15,634 nt of DNA from Acanthamoeba sp. SK_2022b (taxonomy: Eukaryota; Discosea; Longamoebia; Acanthamoebidae), in assembly GCA_027943245.1 (NCBI GenBank), contig JANDJZ010000992.1, forward strand, positions 1 through 15,634, in the 5' to 3' direction. Shown one piece after another: positions 1 through 8,089 of this stretch. The notes under the pieces were generated by a model. That model ran no database searches, had not been told where the DNA came from, and was given only the letters and a program-made list of their open reading frames with translations. Every line of letters starts with the position of its first letter. Within the stretch, counting starts at the first letter, position 1. A program made the translations under genes and the position numbers.

Positions 1-97
1 CACACCACCACCACCACCACCTGACCACCACCACCACCACCTGACCACCACCACCACCACCTGACCACCACCACCACCACCTGACCACCACCACCAC
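1..97. repeat. 20-bp minisatellite, CTGACC(ACC)n unit
   Basis: A 20-bp unit of CTGACC followed by ACC triplets is repeated head to tail at 21, 41, 61 and 81. A first unit at 1-20 starts CACACC instead, and the last unit decays near 97. The copies are essentially identical, so expansion was recent. The array continues the ACC-rich satellite theme of the window and may extend left of it. No coding potential beyond a repetitive reading frame. Confidence 0.9.
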
Positions 98-109
98 AAC
101 ATCACACCA

Positions 110-216
110 CTAAACTTAAGGCATGCCTTAATGTGCTAGGAGCTCATTAAGTCCTACCTCATTTGGTGTTCCAGAGTGACTGTTGATTTGAGTACCTTAT
201 TAGGTGTCTCACAACA
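110..216 (-). mobile_element. Truncated solo LTR of the copia family
   Basis: The stretch is the reverse complement of roughly the first 107 bp of the 225-bp LTR found at 504-728. Its right edge keeps the LTR terminus (CTCACAACA ending at 216), while the left edge stops abruptly inside the LTR just beyond the TTAAGGCATGCCTTAA palindrome. By eye it differs from the E1 LTR at about six positions, more per base than E1 differs from E2, so it is probably the oldest copy here. It lies head to head with the E1 5' LTR across 287 bp of ACC satellite. No internal retroelement sequence is attached. Confidence 0.88.
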
Positions 217-503
217 ACCACCACCTGACCACCACCACCTTACCACCACCTGAACACCACCACCACCACAACAACTTCACCACAAAAACACCACCACACC
301 ATCACCACAACACCAATATCACCACAACATCACCACCGCACCACCACCACACCACCACAACACCACAACACCACCACACCACCACACCACCACAACACCA
401 ACACCAACACCACCACACCACCACACCACCACAACACCACCACACACCACCACAACACCACCACAACACCACCACCACCACAACACCACAACACCACCAC
501 AAC
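217..503. repeat. A/C-rich (ACC / CAACACC) satellite tract
   Basis: The plus strand is almost only A and C with few T and very few G, made of mixed ACC triplets and CAACACC or ACAACACC words. Its complement is G/T-rich. Both strands give reading frames of low-complexity Thr/Pro/His/Asn/Gln or Val/Trp/Cys/Gly, which I do not regard as genes. The tract separates the truncated LTR from E1 and is the left insertion context of E1. Confidence 0.9.
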
Positions 504-588
504 TGTTGTGAGTTACCTAATAAGGTACTCTGATCAACAGTCACTCTGGAACACCAAATGAGGTAGGACTTAATGAGCTCATGGCACA

Positions 589-604
589 TTAAGGCATGCC
601 TTAA
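589..604. other. 16-bp perfect palindrome in the LTR (TTAAGGCATGCCTTAA)
   Basis: A perfect dyad conserved in every LTR copy of the window, including the old truncated one at 110-216. It lies upstream of the TATA-like word, where U3 control sites of LTR retroelements usually sit. It could be a binding site for a dimeric factor, but only the symmetry and the conservation are seen. Confidence 0.6.
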
Positions 605-642
605 GTTTAGGAGTTATGTTGTAGTACAACTGTCTACAACAA

Positions 643-661
643 TATATTCAGCAGTAATAAA
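643..661 (+). promoter_or_regulatory. Candidate TATA box and AATAAA signal in the LTR
   Basis: TATATT at 643-648 and AATAAA at 656-661 lie in the 3' half of the LTR, the usual place for the transcription start and the polyadenylation signal of an LTR element. The same words occur in the E1 3' LTR and in both E2 LTRs. Start and cleavage sites cannot be fixed from sequence alone. Confidence 0.45.
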
Positions 662-664
662 ACC

Positions 665-685
665 AGAGAGAACCCTGTTCTCTCT
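665..685 (+). other. 9-bp stem-loop in the LTR (AGAGAGAAC / GTTCTCTCT)
   Basis: A perfect 9-bp inverted repeat with a CCT loop, just after the AATAAA word. The E2 LTRs keep the stem exactly and have one more C in the loop, so the stem has been conserved while the loop varies. It would be present in the RNA if transcription starts upstream. A role in R-region transfer or 3' end formation is possible but inferred. Confidence 0.5.
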
Positions 686-728
686 CACTTCACTCTTTAC
701 TCTTCACCACACAGCGTACATCACAACA

Positions 729-741
729 GGTTATGGGCCCA
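729..741 (+). promoter_or_regulatory. Primer-binding site for the tRNA-iMet anticodon arm
   Basis: GGTTATGGGCCCA begins at the first base after the 5' LTR. Its complement, TGGGCCCATAACC, is the anticodon stem-loop of eukaryotic initiator tRNA-Met (CAU anticodon inside CCCAUAA), not the 3' acceptor end used by most LTR elements. Drosophila copia is known to prime from a 5' half fragment of this tRNA with a matching site. The same 13 bases occur in E2 at 12410-12422. The match comes from remembered tRNA-iMet sequence. Confidence 0.88.
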
Positions 742-749
742 CGCTCACG

Positions 750-1561
750 ATGAGTAACTACAAAGTCACCAAGCAATACGTACTCTGATCGGTTACGGAG
801 TACAGCACCTGGCGCGAGGAGCTCGAGTTCGTCCTGCTCTCGCGGAACCTGTGGGACGTTGCGTTCGCCGAGCAGCCCAGAGGCGTGGGCAAGGAGAAGG
901 CCAACGACGGAGACAACGACAGACGAATGAGAATGCAGCAGGCGGCTGGCTTCATCATTCTGTGTCTGGACACACAGTTCAGGACGATCTGCTCGCACCT
1001 CAAGGACCTGAGGGAGATGCTGAAGGCACTCGACGAGCAGCTAGCACTGAAGACATGGGGTACCGCACGCTCTACCTCAAACGCTACTTGAGGATGCGAT
1101 ACGAGCCTGGAGAGACCCTAGATACGTACTTCAGGCGGCTAGACAAGGCCGCGAAGGACCTGGCAGGACAGGACTACAAGGTCGACAAGGACCTGGCACT
1201 CGCGATCATGCTCGATGGACTCCCAGAGGAGTACGAGTCGGTGCAGACAATCATCGAGAGCGCGAAGGATATGAGCTATGGAGAGGCCAAGCGGCTACTG
1301 TTTCAGCGCGAGGCCGCTCGCGTTGCGAAGACAGCAACGCACGAGTCCGTTAACATCGTTCGAGCGCCATGAGGACAACGGGAGCGAAACTCCAACGCAA
1401 AGTCCGACGACGGCAAACCCAGAAAGTTTACTGGTAAGTGCTTCGAATGCGGTGAGGTCGGGCACAGAAGATGCGACTGTCCCAAGCTCAAGGGCAAGAA
1501 GCCCAGAGATAGCAAGGGAAGCGGCCAGCGAAGCGTTGGAGCGAGAGAAGAGACTGTTCTC
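750..1561 (+). pseudogene. gag: E1 gag (UBN2-like capsid plus CCHC zinc knuckle), disrupted
   Basis: Gag would form the particle and bind the RNA. The ATG at 750 begins MSNYKVTKQYVL and matches the second Met of the E2 gag start; it lies only 8 bases after the primer site. A TGA at 786-788 stops it where E2 has CGA. The frame resumes as a Gag region including LDTYFRRLDKAAKDL and LPEEYESV, typical of the copia Gag UBN2 family. A 1-nt deletion near 1055, relative to E2, shifts the reading from frame 3 to frame 2. A TGA at 1370-1372 follows. The CCHC knuckle at 1439-1480 (C-x2-C-x4-H-x4-C) is intact and in the same frame as the later protease, indicating an original single Gag-Pol frame. No complete Gag can be made from this copy. 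Confidence 0.88.
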
Positions 1562-1975
1562 TTGGCGACCAAGCAAGTACTAGCCGTTATGGAGTCCAAA
1601 AACCACTGGTATTTGGACTCCAGAGCAACTGCACATGTCATGTGCAGGAAGGACTGGCTACACAACTACGTCAGTCTCAAGGCTGAAGGGCAGAGCCTAC
1701 TGCTCGGCGACAACTTCAAGTGCAAGATCAAAGGACTCGGAGTCGTACGCGCGAACGTGCAGGTCGACGGAGTCGAAGAGGCGGTGACGTTTGCAAGAGT
1801 ATTGTACGCGCCAGGACTCGTGAAGAACCTCATCTCCACGGCCATGGTGACGGCCAGAGGGAATGAGGTACGGATAAACCGCTCAGGAGGCAGCGTGTTC
1901 AATCGCGAGGGCAGAAAAGTACTACAGGCAACGCTGCGGGGAGGCATGCTGGCGCTACCGATCAAGCCAATCTGA
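1562..1975 (+). pseudogene. E1 retroviral-type aspartic protease, active-site motif altered
   Basis: This region would cleave the Gag-Pol polyprotein. It follows gag in the same frame with no ATG of its own; the frame runs openly from the stop at 1372 to the TGA at 1973-1975. The copia protease start is recognisable (HWYLDS-x-ATAHV), and the GDN and LYAPGLVKNLIS segments downstream are characteristic of copia. The catalytic triplet reads Asp-Ser-Arg (1616-1624) where the family, and E2, have Asp-Ser-Gly, so the enzyme is probably inactive. The TGA at 1973-1975 stands where E2 has CGA. Confidence 0.85.
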
Positions 1976-2987
1976 CCGACACAACCCCAAGTGAACGTCG
2001 CCCAAGAGAACTACTCGCTCGACCAGCTCCACCGCCGCTATGGACACGTAGGTGAGACACGACTACGTGCCCTGATCAAGTCTCTCAGACTGGCGCACGC
2101 TGGAGGCATGCTGTCACTGTGCGACGTGTGCATTTGAGCAAAAGCTACGCAGCCAGACATCCACGATGGACCGGCTCTGAGAGCGACCAGACCCCTCGAG
2201 AGGGTCCACATGGATGTGTGTGGACCGCTACCAGTGGACACACCATCAGGTAAGCAGTACTATGTGTCGTTCATTGACGACTACAGCCGGTACGCAACGA
2301 TCTACCTCATCCGACACAGGAGTGAGGTCAGCGAGTTGATCAGACACTTCCTTGAGTCAGCAGGCATCGACCGTTGGTGCAGAGTGCTGCAGAGCGACCA
2401 AGGCGGCGAATACACGAGCGCCGCGGTCCAGCGCTATCTAGTCGAGAAGAGGATCGTGCATGAGAGGACACCAGCGCGCACGCCTGAGCACAATGGAGTG
2501 GCAGAACGCTTCAACCGCACCCTACTAGAGATGGTCAGGTGCATGCTTCAAGACGTGGACATGTCACTGAAGTACTGGGGGGAAGCTGCACTCATGGCCT
2601 GCGCAATCAACAACTGGCTACCAACGACGGCCAACGACTTCGACACTCCACTCAGCCGATGGTTCAACAAGGATGAACCGCATGTAGACATCGGTCATCT
2701 ACACAGGTTCGGCCAGCGTGTCGAAGTACTCACCAACCCGGTGGGTAGAAGCAAGCTGGCAGATCGAACGCGCTTCGGAATCTACCTCGGCCTGGCACAA
2801 GCGGACGCCTCACATCACTGGATCCTGATCGACAATAAAGTGTTAGAGACGAGAGACGTGGTATTTAACGTTCCAGAGAGCCCCAGCAAGGAGCTCAGCA
2901 ACGTACGAGACCCGGACGTGGACCTAGCACTCGCTGTGCTGCCGCTGTTGCCGCCCACGACCAGGGCGGAAATTCACCGCAACGAAC
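1976..2987 (+). pseudogene. E1 integrase (HHCC pre-integrase plus DD35E core), interrupted
   Basis: Integrase inserts the cDNA into chromosomal DNA. The zinc-binding domain shows His codons at 2030 and 2045 (LHRRYGH) and CDVC at 2120-2131. A TGA at 2135-2137, where E2 has CAA, cuts it off from the core. The core has Asp at 2213 (MDVCGPL), Asp at 2396 (SDQGGEY) and Glu at 2504 (GVAERFNR), with exactly 35 residues between the last two, the DD35E signature. All three catalytic residues remain. An open stretch begins at ATG 2210, but that Met is inside the domain and is not a natural start. A 1-nt deletion near 2988, relative to E2, moves the downstream part to another frame, so the frame-2 stretch to 3064 ends in nonsense residues. 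Confidence 0.9.
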
Positions 2988-4863
2988 CTGACCGGTCACT
3001 CTTCATCAAGGACCCATCGAAGAGGAAGCCAACGACCAGGAAAGCGAACCAACCAGCGAGGTAGAAGAGACCAGCGACCCCAATCACGCAGAGGATGCGA
3101 CCCCATCAGATGAAGAGCTGGACGACAGAGGACGTGAGACGACCAGCAAGAAGAAACCCGCGCCAATACTGTGGCGCGACAGAATGCGTCCTACACCCAA
3201 GAAACCGCTGGCACGCATGAGGATAGCACCCAAACTCTACTCTCAAGAGTTTCACACCTGCGTAGCAAGAGAGGACAAGCCGTACCAGGACGAGAATAGT
3301 GTCAAGATCCCGACAACATACACCAAAGCCATCAACTCATCGCACGCTGAAGACTGGAAAGCCGCCATGCGCGACGAGTACAATGCGATAATGATGAATG
3401 GTACGTTTGAACTGGTACCACCACCCGCTGGGAGGAAGATCATCAACACCAAGTGGCTATTCAAGATCGAGCGTCACGCGGACGGCTCAATCGACCGGTT
3501 CAAGGCCCGTTGGATAGCGAGAGGCTTCACTCAAGTCTATGGGGTAGACTTCGATGAGACGTTCGCGCCGGTAGTACGTCTCAAGCACCTACGGGTACTC
3601 ATCACGATAGCTGTACAGGTTGGCTATGCAGTCCATCAGATGGATGTGACCACGGCGTTCCTCAACGCCACCCTTCCTGAAGAGAACTACATGCGACAAC
3701 CCAAGGGCTTTGTGGACAAGGGGCGTCCAGACCATGTCTGCCTACTACGTAAGAGTCTTTATGGACTCAAACAAGCACCCCTTGAGTGGAACTGGACGCT
3801 CAATGCGCACCTGCGTATGAGAGGTTTCATGCCAACGCGTGCCGACCCGTGCGTCTACATCAGGTATGAGGGCAAGCACACAGTCTACATAGTGGTCTAC
3901 ATTGATGACTGCGTGATCTATGCGCTGGAGCGATTCGTGCCAGGTATCAAGAAGGTACTGCATGATGGGTTCAAGATGATCGACCTAGGCATCACAACTT
4001 TGATCCTGTCACTCAAAGTGATACACGATAACGAAGACGGGTCAATACTACTACATCAAGCAGGCAAGATACAAGAGCTACTACATGACTTCAGATTCGC
4101 AACCTCAAAGGTAATCGGCACGCCCATGGAGCCCAGTCTTCAGCTTCCTACACTCAAGAAGACACCACTGGAGTTCATCGGCGTCCCATACCAATTGGCC
4201 ATGGGGCGACTCAACTACATTGCCCTGGCCTCGCGACCAGACATTGCGTACGCGACATGTGTCCTCAGTAGGCATCTGAACGCCTATGGGGGGGAACACT
4301 GGGCCGCGGTGAAACATTTATTCAGGTACTTGCGTGGCACGCAAGAGCTGGCGATACAATACACGCCAGACGCGAGCGGCCTCATGACTAGAGGCTTCTC
4401 AGATGCTGACTGGGCTGGAGACAAGACTACGCGCAAGTCAACGTCCGGTATACTCTACACGATTGCAGGCGGCCCGGTCTACTGGAGAGCGAAGAATCAA
4501 TCCTGCATAGCTACGTCGACCGCCGAGGCCAAACTCAACGCGCTGGCCGAAGCCATCAAGCACACGATCTTCCTCGGTCACTTCTACGACGACTTAGGAC
4601 TCGATCGAGCGAGTCGAATGCCGATCTACTGTGACAACGAGAGTGCGCTAACGATCGCGACCTCACGACTGGGCGAGTACCACCAGCGATCAAAGCACTA
4701 TGGCATCAAGTTGGCGCTGGTACACGAGAACCTAGCCAACGAGATGATTAGCCTTCATCACATGCCCACGGCCATCATGCCAGCCGATATGCTCACGAAG
4801 GCCCTCGGTAGAGGACGCGTGAATGACTTGTGTGTTGAGCTAAATCTTGTAAGGTGTTCCTGA
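2988..4863 (+). pseudogene. E1 reverse transcriptase and RNase H, long open stretch
   Basis: The linker after integrase is open in frame 1, and 3184-4863 gives 559 residues from an internal Met without a stop. RT (RVT_2 type) is seen as KWLFKIERHADGSIDRFKARW, QMDVTTAFL (Asp154), KSLYGLKQAPLEW and VVYIDD (Asp241, Asp242). RNase H follows with Asp407 (SDADW), Glu448 (TAEAK), Asp484 (YCDNES) and Asp535 (PADMLTK). The catalytic residues therefore look present. Lys450 replaces a Glu kept by E2 in the TAEA-x-L motif. The stop at 4861 lies 5 bp before the purine tract. The region can be read but is cut off from the rest of pol by upstream stops and frameshifts, so normal expression is doubtful. Confidence 0.92.
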
Positions 4864-4868
4864 TACTG

Positions 4869-4878
4869 TTAAGGGGCG
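4869..4878 (+). promoter_or_regulatory. Polypurine tract of E1
   Basis: TTAAGGGGCG directly precedes the 3' LTR, the position where plus-strand DNA synthesis is primed. It is short, as in other copia elements, and is identical in E2 (8632-8641). Confidence 0.75.
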
Positions 4879-5103
4879 TGTTGTGAGTTACCTAATAAGG
4901 TACTCTGATCAACAGTCACTCTGGAACACCAAATGAGGTAGGACTTAATGAGCTCATGGCACATTAAGGCATGCCTTAAGTTTAGGAGTTATGTTGTAGT
5001 ACAACTGTCTACAACAATATATTCAGCAGTAATAAAACCAGAGAGAACCCTGTTCTCTCTCACTTCACTCTTTACTCTTCACCACACAGCGTACATCACA
5101 ACA
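4879..5103 (+). repeat. 3' LTR of E1
   Basis: 225 bp, identical by eye to 504-728, ending TCACAACA at 5103. It would supply the polyadenylation signal. The next bases (GTAAC) do not repeat the ACAAC found before the 5' LTR. Confidence 0.95.
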
Positions 5104-5690
5104 GTAACAACATCACCAACATGACAACAACATAACCACAACACCATTACAACAACAACACCACAACACCACCACAACTGTGGAGCTGTTTGTGTTTGAG
5201 TGATGTAGTGGTGTTGTGGTGATGGTGGTGGCGTAGAGTTGTAGTGGGTACCTCCCTAACACCACATCACCACAAAGCCACCACCACATCACCACCACAA
5301 CATCACATCATCACCACCACACCACACACCACAAATAAAATAAGCATCACATCACCACAACAGCACAACATCACCACAACACCATCACCACATCACAACA
5401 CCATAACATCACCACTGTACCTCAGCACCACAACTCCACCACATCACCACCACAACCATAACATCACCACAACACCACCACCACACCACAACTACAACAC
5501 CACACCCCCACCCCCACACATCACTACATAACATCATTGCCACAACACCACAACACCACCTCAACACCACCAGAACATTACTAGAACACCACAACGTCAC
5601 AACATCACCACAACAACACCACCAGAACATTACTAGAACACCACAACGTCACAACATCCCCACAACATCACCACTACAACACCACCACAA
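5104..5690. repeat. A/C-rich satellite with a short inverted patch
   Basis: Mainly ACC and CAACATCACC words with the plus strand C-rich. A G/T-rich patch at about 5178-5250 reads the opposite strand of the same repeat and starts with a CCACA/TGTGG stem at its left edge. No gene supported; the reading frames through it are low-complexity His/Thr/Pro or Val/Trp/Cys. Confidence 0.85.
5562..5665. repeat. 52-bp tandem duplication
   Basis: Two copies of a 52-bp unit start at 5562 and 5614. They share the rare word CATTACTAGAACACCACAACG and differ at one base by eye (ATCACC against ATCCCC). The unit is more complex than its surroundings, so this is a discrete recent duplication. Confidence 0.85.
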
Positions 5691-6120
5691 GATGTTTTGT
5701 ACATGTACTGTATTGTTCAACATGAATTGTGTTTAAATTGTTGTTAAACATTCAAAAAATTCATTTCAGTACCTTTCTGCATATTGAAACAGGTAGTAGC
5801 AAAATGTCTTGGTGTTGAGAAAAAACACATAACAAGAAGAACTGTTTTCACAAACATCTTTTAAGGGTTGGTACCAATGCGGGTCTGAGTGATTTTGTGT
5901 TGACATACCTGTTATGTTCCCATTACAGGCATGAAATAGCGCAAATTTGGTAAAGATTTGTACACTAAGCAATACTTCTTCTAAATACCTGCTTGTTGTT
6001 TTGTGATGAAAAAGGTAAGGTGGTGAAAAAGTGACATATGTGAATGTACAGAATATGCATGTTCCCCTTGGGTCATGTACATGCATTTTTAAAAGTGACA
6101 TTGTAAATTTTTTCTAAACA
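5691..6120. other. AT-rich unique island in satellite, origin unknown
   Basis: About 430 bp of AT-rich complex sequence sit abruptly between two A/C-rich satellite tracts of the same orientation. A minus-strand frame at 5766-6101 could encode 111 residues (starting MSLLKMHVHDPRG) with a plausible mixed composition, but I recognise no family, promoter or splice signal. CATGTACATG-like words occur near both ends, but I found no convincing terminal inverted repeats. It may be a degraded transposon fragment or an original unique spacer. A gene is possible but not supported. Confidence 0.5.
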
Positions 6121-6640
6121 CTGTGTTAACACTACCACACCACCATAACATCACCATCACAACTCTATCACCACAGCACAACCACCACACCATTGCCACA
6201 CAACATTCGCACAACATCACCACTACAACACCACCACAACACCACAACACCACCACCACAACACCACACCACCACAACACCACACCACACCGCAACATCA
6301 CCACAACACCACCAAAACATCACCACAGCTTCACAACCTGATCCCCATACCACCCCACAACACAACTACAAGACCACTGTACCACACCACTATACCACAC
6401 CACCACCACCACAATACCAACACCACCCCAACACCACAACAGCACACAAACACCACTATATCCCCACCAACCAACACAACACCAAAACACCACCACAGCA
6501 CCACCACAACCATCACCAAAACACCACCACAACATCACCTCAACTACAACACCACCACACCCCCACAACACCACCACACCCCCACAACACCACCACACCA
6601 CAACACCACCACAACACCACACCGCCACAACATCACCATG
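6121..6640. repeat. A/C-rich satellite tract
   Basis: Dense CAACACCACC and CACAACATCACC words on the plus strand. Includes a short duplicated block of ACCACCACACCCCCACAAC near 6550-6585. It ends at a strand switch near 6635 that carries a short hairpin. No gene supported. Confidence 0.88.
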
Positions 6641-6644
6641 TTGT
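6627..6644. other. Hairpin at C-to-G strand switch
   Basis: ACAACAT (6627-6633), a 4-base loop CACC, then ATGTTGT (6638-6644). Left of it the plus strand is C-rich satellite, right of it G-rich satellite. Confidence 0.7.
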
Positions 6645-7673
6645 AACATTGCGGTTATGCTGTGCTGTGGTTATGTGGTGGTTGTGGGGTGGTGGTGTGG
6701 TTGGGGTGTTATATTGGTGGTGTTGTGGTGATGTTGTGGTGGTGTTGTGGTGATGGTGAGGCAATGTTATATTGGTGGTGTTGTGGTTTTGTGGTGATGG
6801 TGGATTGTTGTGGTGTGGTGTTTTGTTGTGGTGTTGTGGTGTTGTGGTGGTGATGTGGCGTTGTGTTGTTGTAATGTTGTGGTGATGAGTGCGGTAATGT
6901 TTTGGTTTTGTGGTGGTGTTGTGGTGTTGGTGGTGTTGTGGTGATTTTGTGGTGCATGTTGTGGGGTGTTGTGTTGGGTGTTGCTGCTGGTGTTGAGGTG
7001 TTGGGGAGATGGTGATGGTGGTGGTGTTATGGTGATTTTGTGGTGATGTTGTGGTGGTGTTGTGGTGGTGTTGTGGTTATGGTGGTGTTGTGGTGGTGGT
7101 TGTGGTGATGTGGTAGTTGTGTTGTGGTGATGTAGTGCTTTTGTGGTGTGGGGTTGATGTTGTGGTGATGTTGTGGTAATCGCATCTTGTGGTGAAGTTG
7201 TAATGTTGATGTTGGTAATGTGGTGGTGTTCTGGTGATGTTGTGTTGGGGTGATGGTGATGGTGGTGGTGTTATGGTGATTTTGTGGCGTTGTGGTCGTC
7301 TTGTTGTGGTGTTGTTTTGTTGGTGTTGTGGTGTAGTTGTGGTGCTGTTGGGGTGGTGATCTGGTGTTGCGTTGTTGTGGTGATGTTGTGGTGTTGTGGT
7401 GGTGATGTTGTGGTGGTGTGATGTTGTGGTGGTGTGATGTTGTGGTGATGTTGTGGTGTTGTGGTGATGTTGTTGTGGTGGTGTTGTGGTGCTGTGGTGG
7501 TGTTGTAGTGGTGCTGTTGTAGTGGTGATAAGTTGTTGTGGTGGTGTTGTGCTTGTGTTGGTGTTGTTGTGGTGTTGTGGTGTTGTTATGGTGGTGTGGT
7601 GATGTTGTTCTTGTGGTGGTGTGGTGTTGTAGTGTTGTGGTTGTGTTTTGATGTTGTGGTGTTGGGAGATGTT

Positions 7674-7729
7674 GTTGTTGGTTGTTGGTTGTTGGTTGTT
7701 GGTTGTTGGTTGTTGGTTGTTGGTTGTTG
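7674..7729. repeat. 7-bp microsatellite (GTTGTTG)8
   Basis: Eight exact head-to-tail copies of GTTGTTG fill 7674-7729 with no interruption. The purity indicates recent slippage expansion. Confidence 0.95.
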
Positions 7730-7938
7730 CAGTTGTTGTTGTTGAGGTGGTGATGTTGTGTTGGTGTGGTGATGGTGTGATGATGGTGCGTTGTTGTTGT
7801 GGTGGTTATGTTGGTGTGGTTGTGATGATGTTGTGTTGATGTGGAGATGGTGTGGTGTTGGTGTGATGGTGTTGTGGTGCAGTGGTGGTGTTGGCGGTGT
7901 GGTTGTGGTTGTGGTTGTGTTGGGCTGGTGTAGTTGTG

Positions 7939-8058
7939 TTGTGGTTGTGGTTGTGGTTGTGGTTGTGGTTGTGGTTGTGGTTGTGGTTGTGGTTGTGGTT
8001 GTGGTTGTGGTTGTGGTTGTGGTTGTGGTTGTGGTTGTGTTTGTGTTTGTGTTTGTGA
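7939..8058. repeat. 6-bp microsatellite (TTGTGG)n, then TTGTGT variants
   Basis: TTGTGG repeats uninterrupted for about 101 bp (nearly 17 units) from 7939 to 8039. It grades into three TTGTGT units and one TTGTGA ending at 8058. The regularly spaced GG pairs fit two-tetrad G-quadruplex folding of the plus strand. On the minus strand it reads as a Gln-Pro dipeptide repeat, a frame artefact of the hexamer. Confidence 0.95.
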
Positions 8059-8059
8059 T

Positions 8060-8089
8060 TGATGGTGTGACAACATCACCACACCATCA
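8060..8089. other. Hairpin at G-to-C strand switch
   Basis: TGATGGTGTG (8060-8069) and CACACCATCA (8080-8089) form a perfect 10-bp stem with a 10-base loop. G-rich satellite lies to the left and C-rich satellite to the right. Confidence 0.7.

Larger units (their letters stand above)
504..728 (+). repeat. 5' LTR of E1
   Basis: 225 bp, starting TGTTGTGA and ending TCACAACA, an 8-bp terminal inverted repeat with the canonical TG...CA ends. It matches the 3' LTR at 4879-5103 without any difference that I could find. It differs from the E2 LTR by four substitutions and one extra C. It contains only one CpG. Its termini resemble the surrounding TGTTGTG/CACAACA satellite words. Confidence 0.95.
504..5103 (+). 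mobile_element. Ty1/copia LTR retrotransposon, copy 1 (E1), defective
   Basis: A 4600-bp element with two LTRs of 225 bp that are identical by eye. It has a primer-binding site directly after the 5' LTR, a purine tract directly before the 3' LTR, and internal sequence encoding Gag, protease, integrase, RT and RNase H in that order, which is copia rather than gypsy order. There is no envelope gene. Coding is broken by TGA codons at 786-788, 1370-1372, 1973-1975 and 2135-2137, and by 1-nt deletions near 1055 and 2988. The flanking pentamers are ACAAC on the left and GTAAC on the right, so no perfect target duplication is seen. The internal region is GC- and CpG-rich, unlike the unique DNA at 13597-15376. 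E1 is convergent (tail to tail) with E2. Confidence 0.96.
6641..8069. repeat. G/T-rich satellite tract (GTGTTGTGG words)
   Basis: About 1.4 kb in which the plus strand carries TGTTGTGGTGG-type words, the complement of the flanking tracts. It contains a 7-mer array (7674-7729) and a hexamer array (7939-8039). A roughly 43-bp block starting TTGGGG at 7001 recurs at 7245, 244 bp away. Long reading frames cross it, including a 368-residue minus-strand frame with a Gln-Pro repeat, but they only reflect the repeat. No gene supported. Confidence 0.88.

Noticed and set aside
1..97. CRISPR-like array
   Set aside because: Repeats are contiguous with no unique spacers, and the context is eukaryotic.
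851..1583. Overlapping frames in the gag region and antisense frames within both elements (for example 1303-1665 minus, 10165-10587 plus, 11456-11791 minus)
   Set aside because: They are shadows of the gag-pol frame in GC-rich sequence and show no family features. Part of 851-1372 is real Gag only after the frameshift near 1055.
786..2137. Reassigned TGA codon or programmed readthrough to explain the many in-frame TGA
   Set aside because: The other copy has CGA or CAA at the same places, both elements also have a TAG, a deletion or frameshifts, and the pattern fits CpG decay.
4864..5103. An envelope or third gene after pol
   Set aside because: Only 5 bp separate the pol stop from the purine tract, which abuts the 3' LTR.
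5691..6120. Terminal inverted repeats for the AT-rich island
   Set aside because: Only weak similarity of short AT-rich words at the two ends, which is not better than expected for such composition.
7674..8058. Telomere or interstitial telomere repeat
   Set aside because: The GTTGTTG and TTGTGG units match no telomere repeat that I know, and both lie inside longer degenerate satellite.
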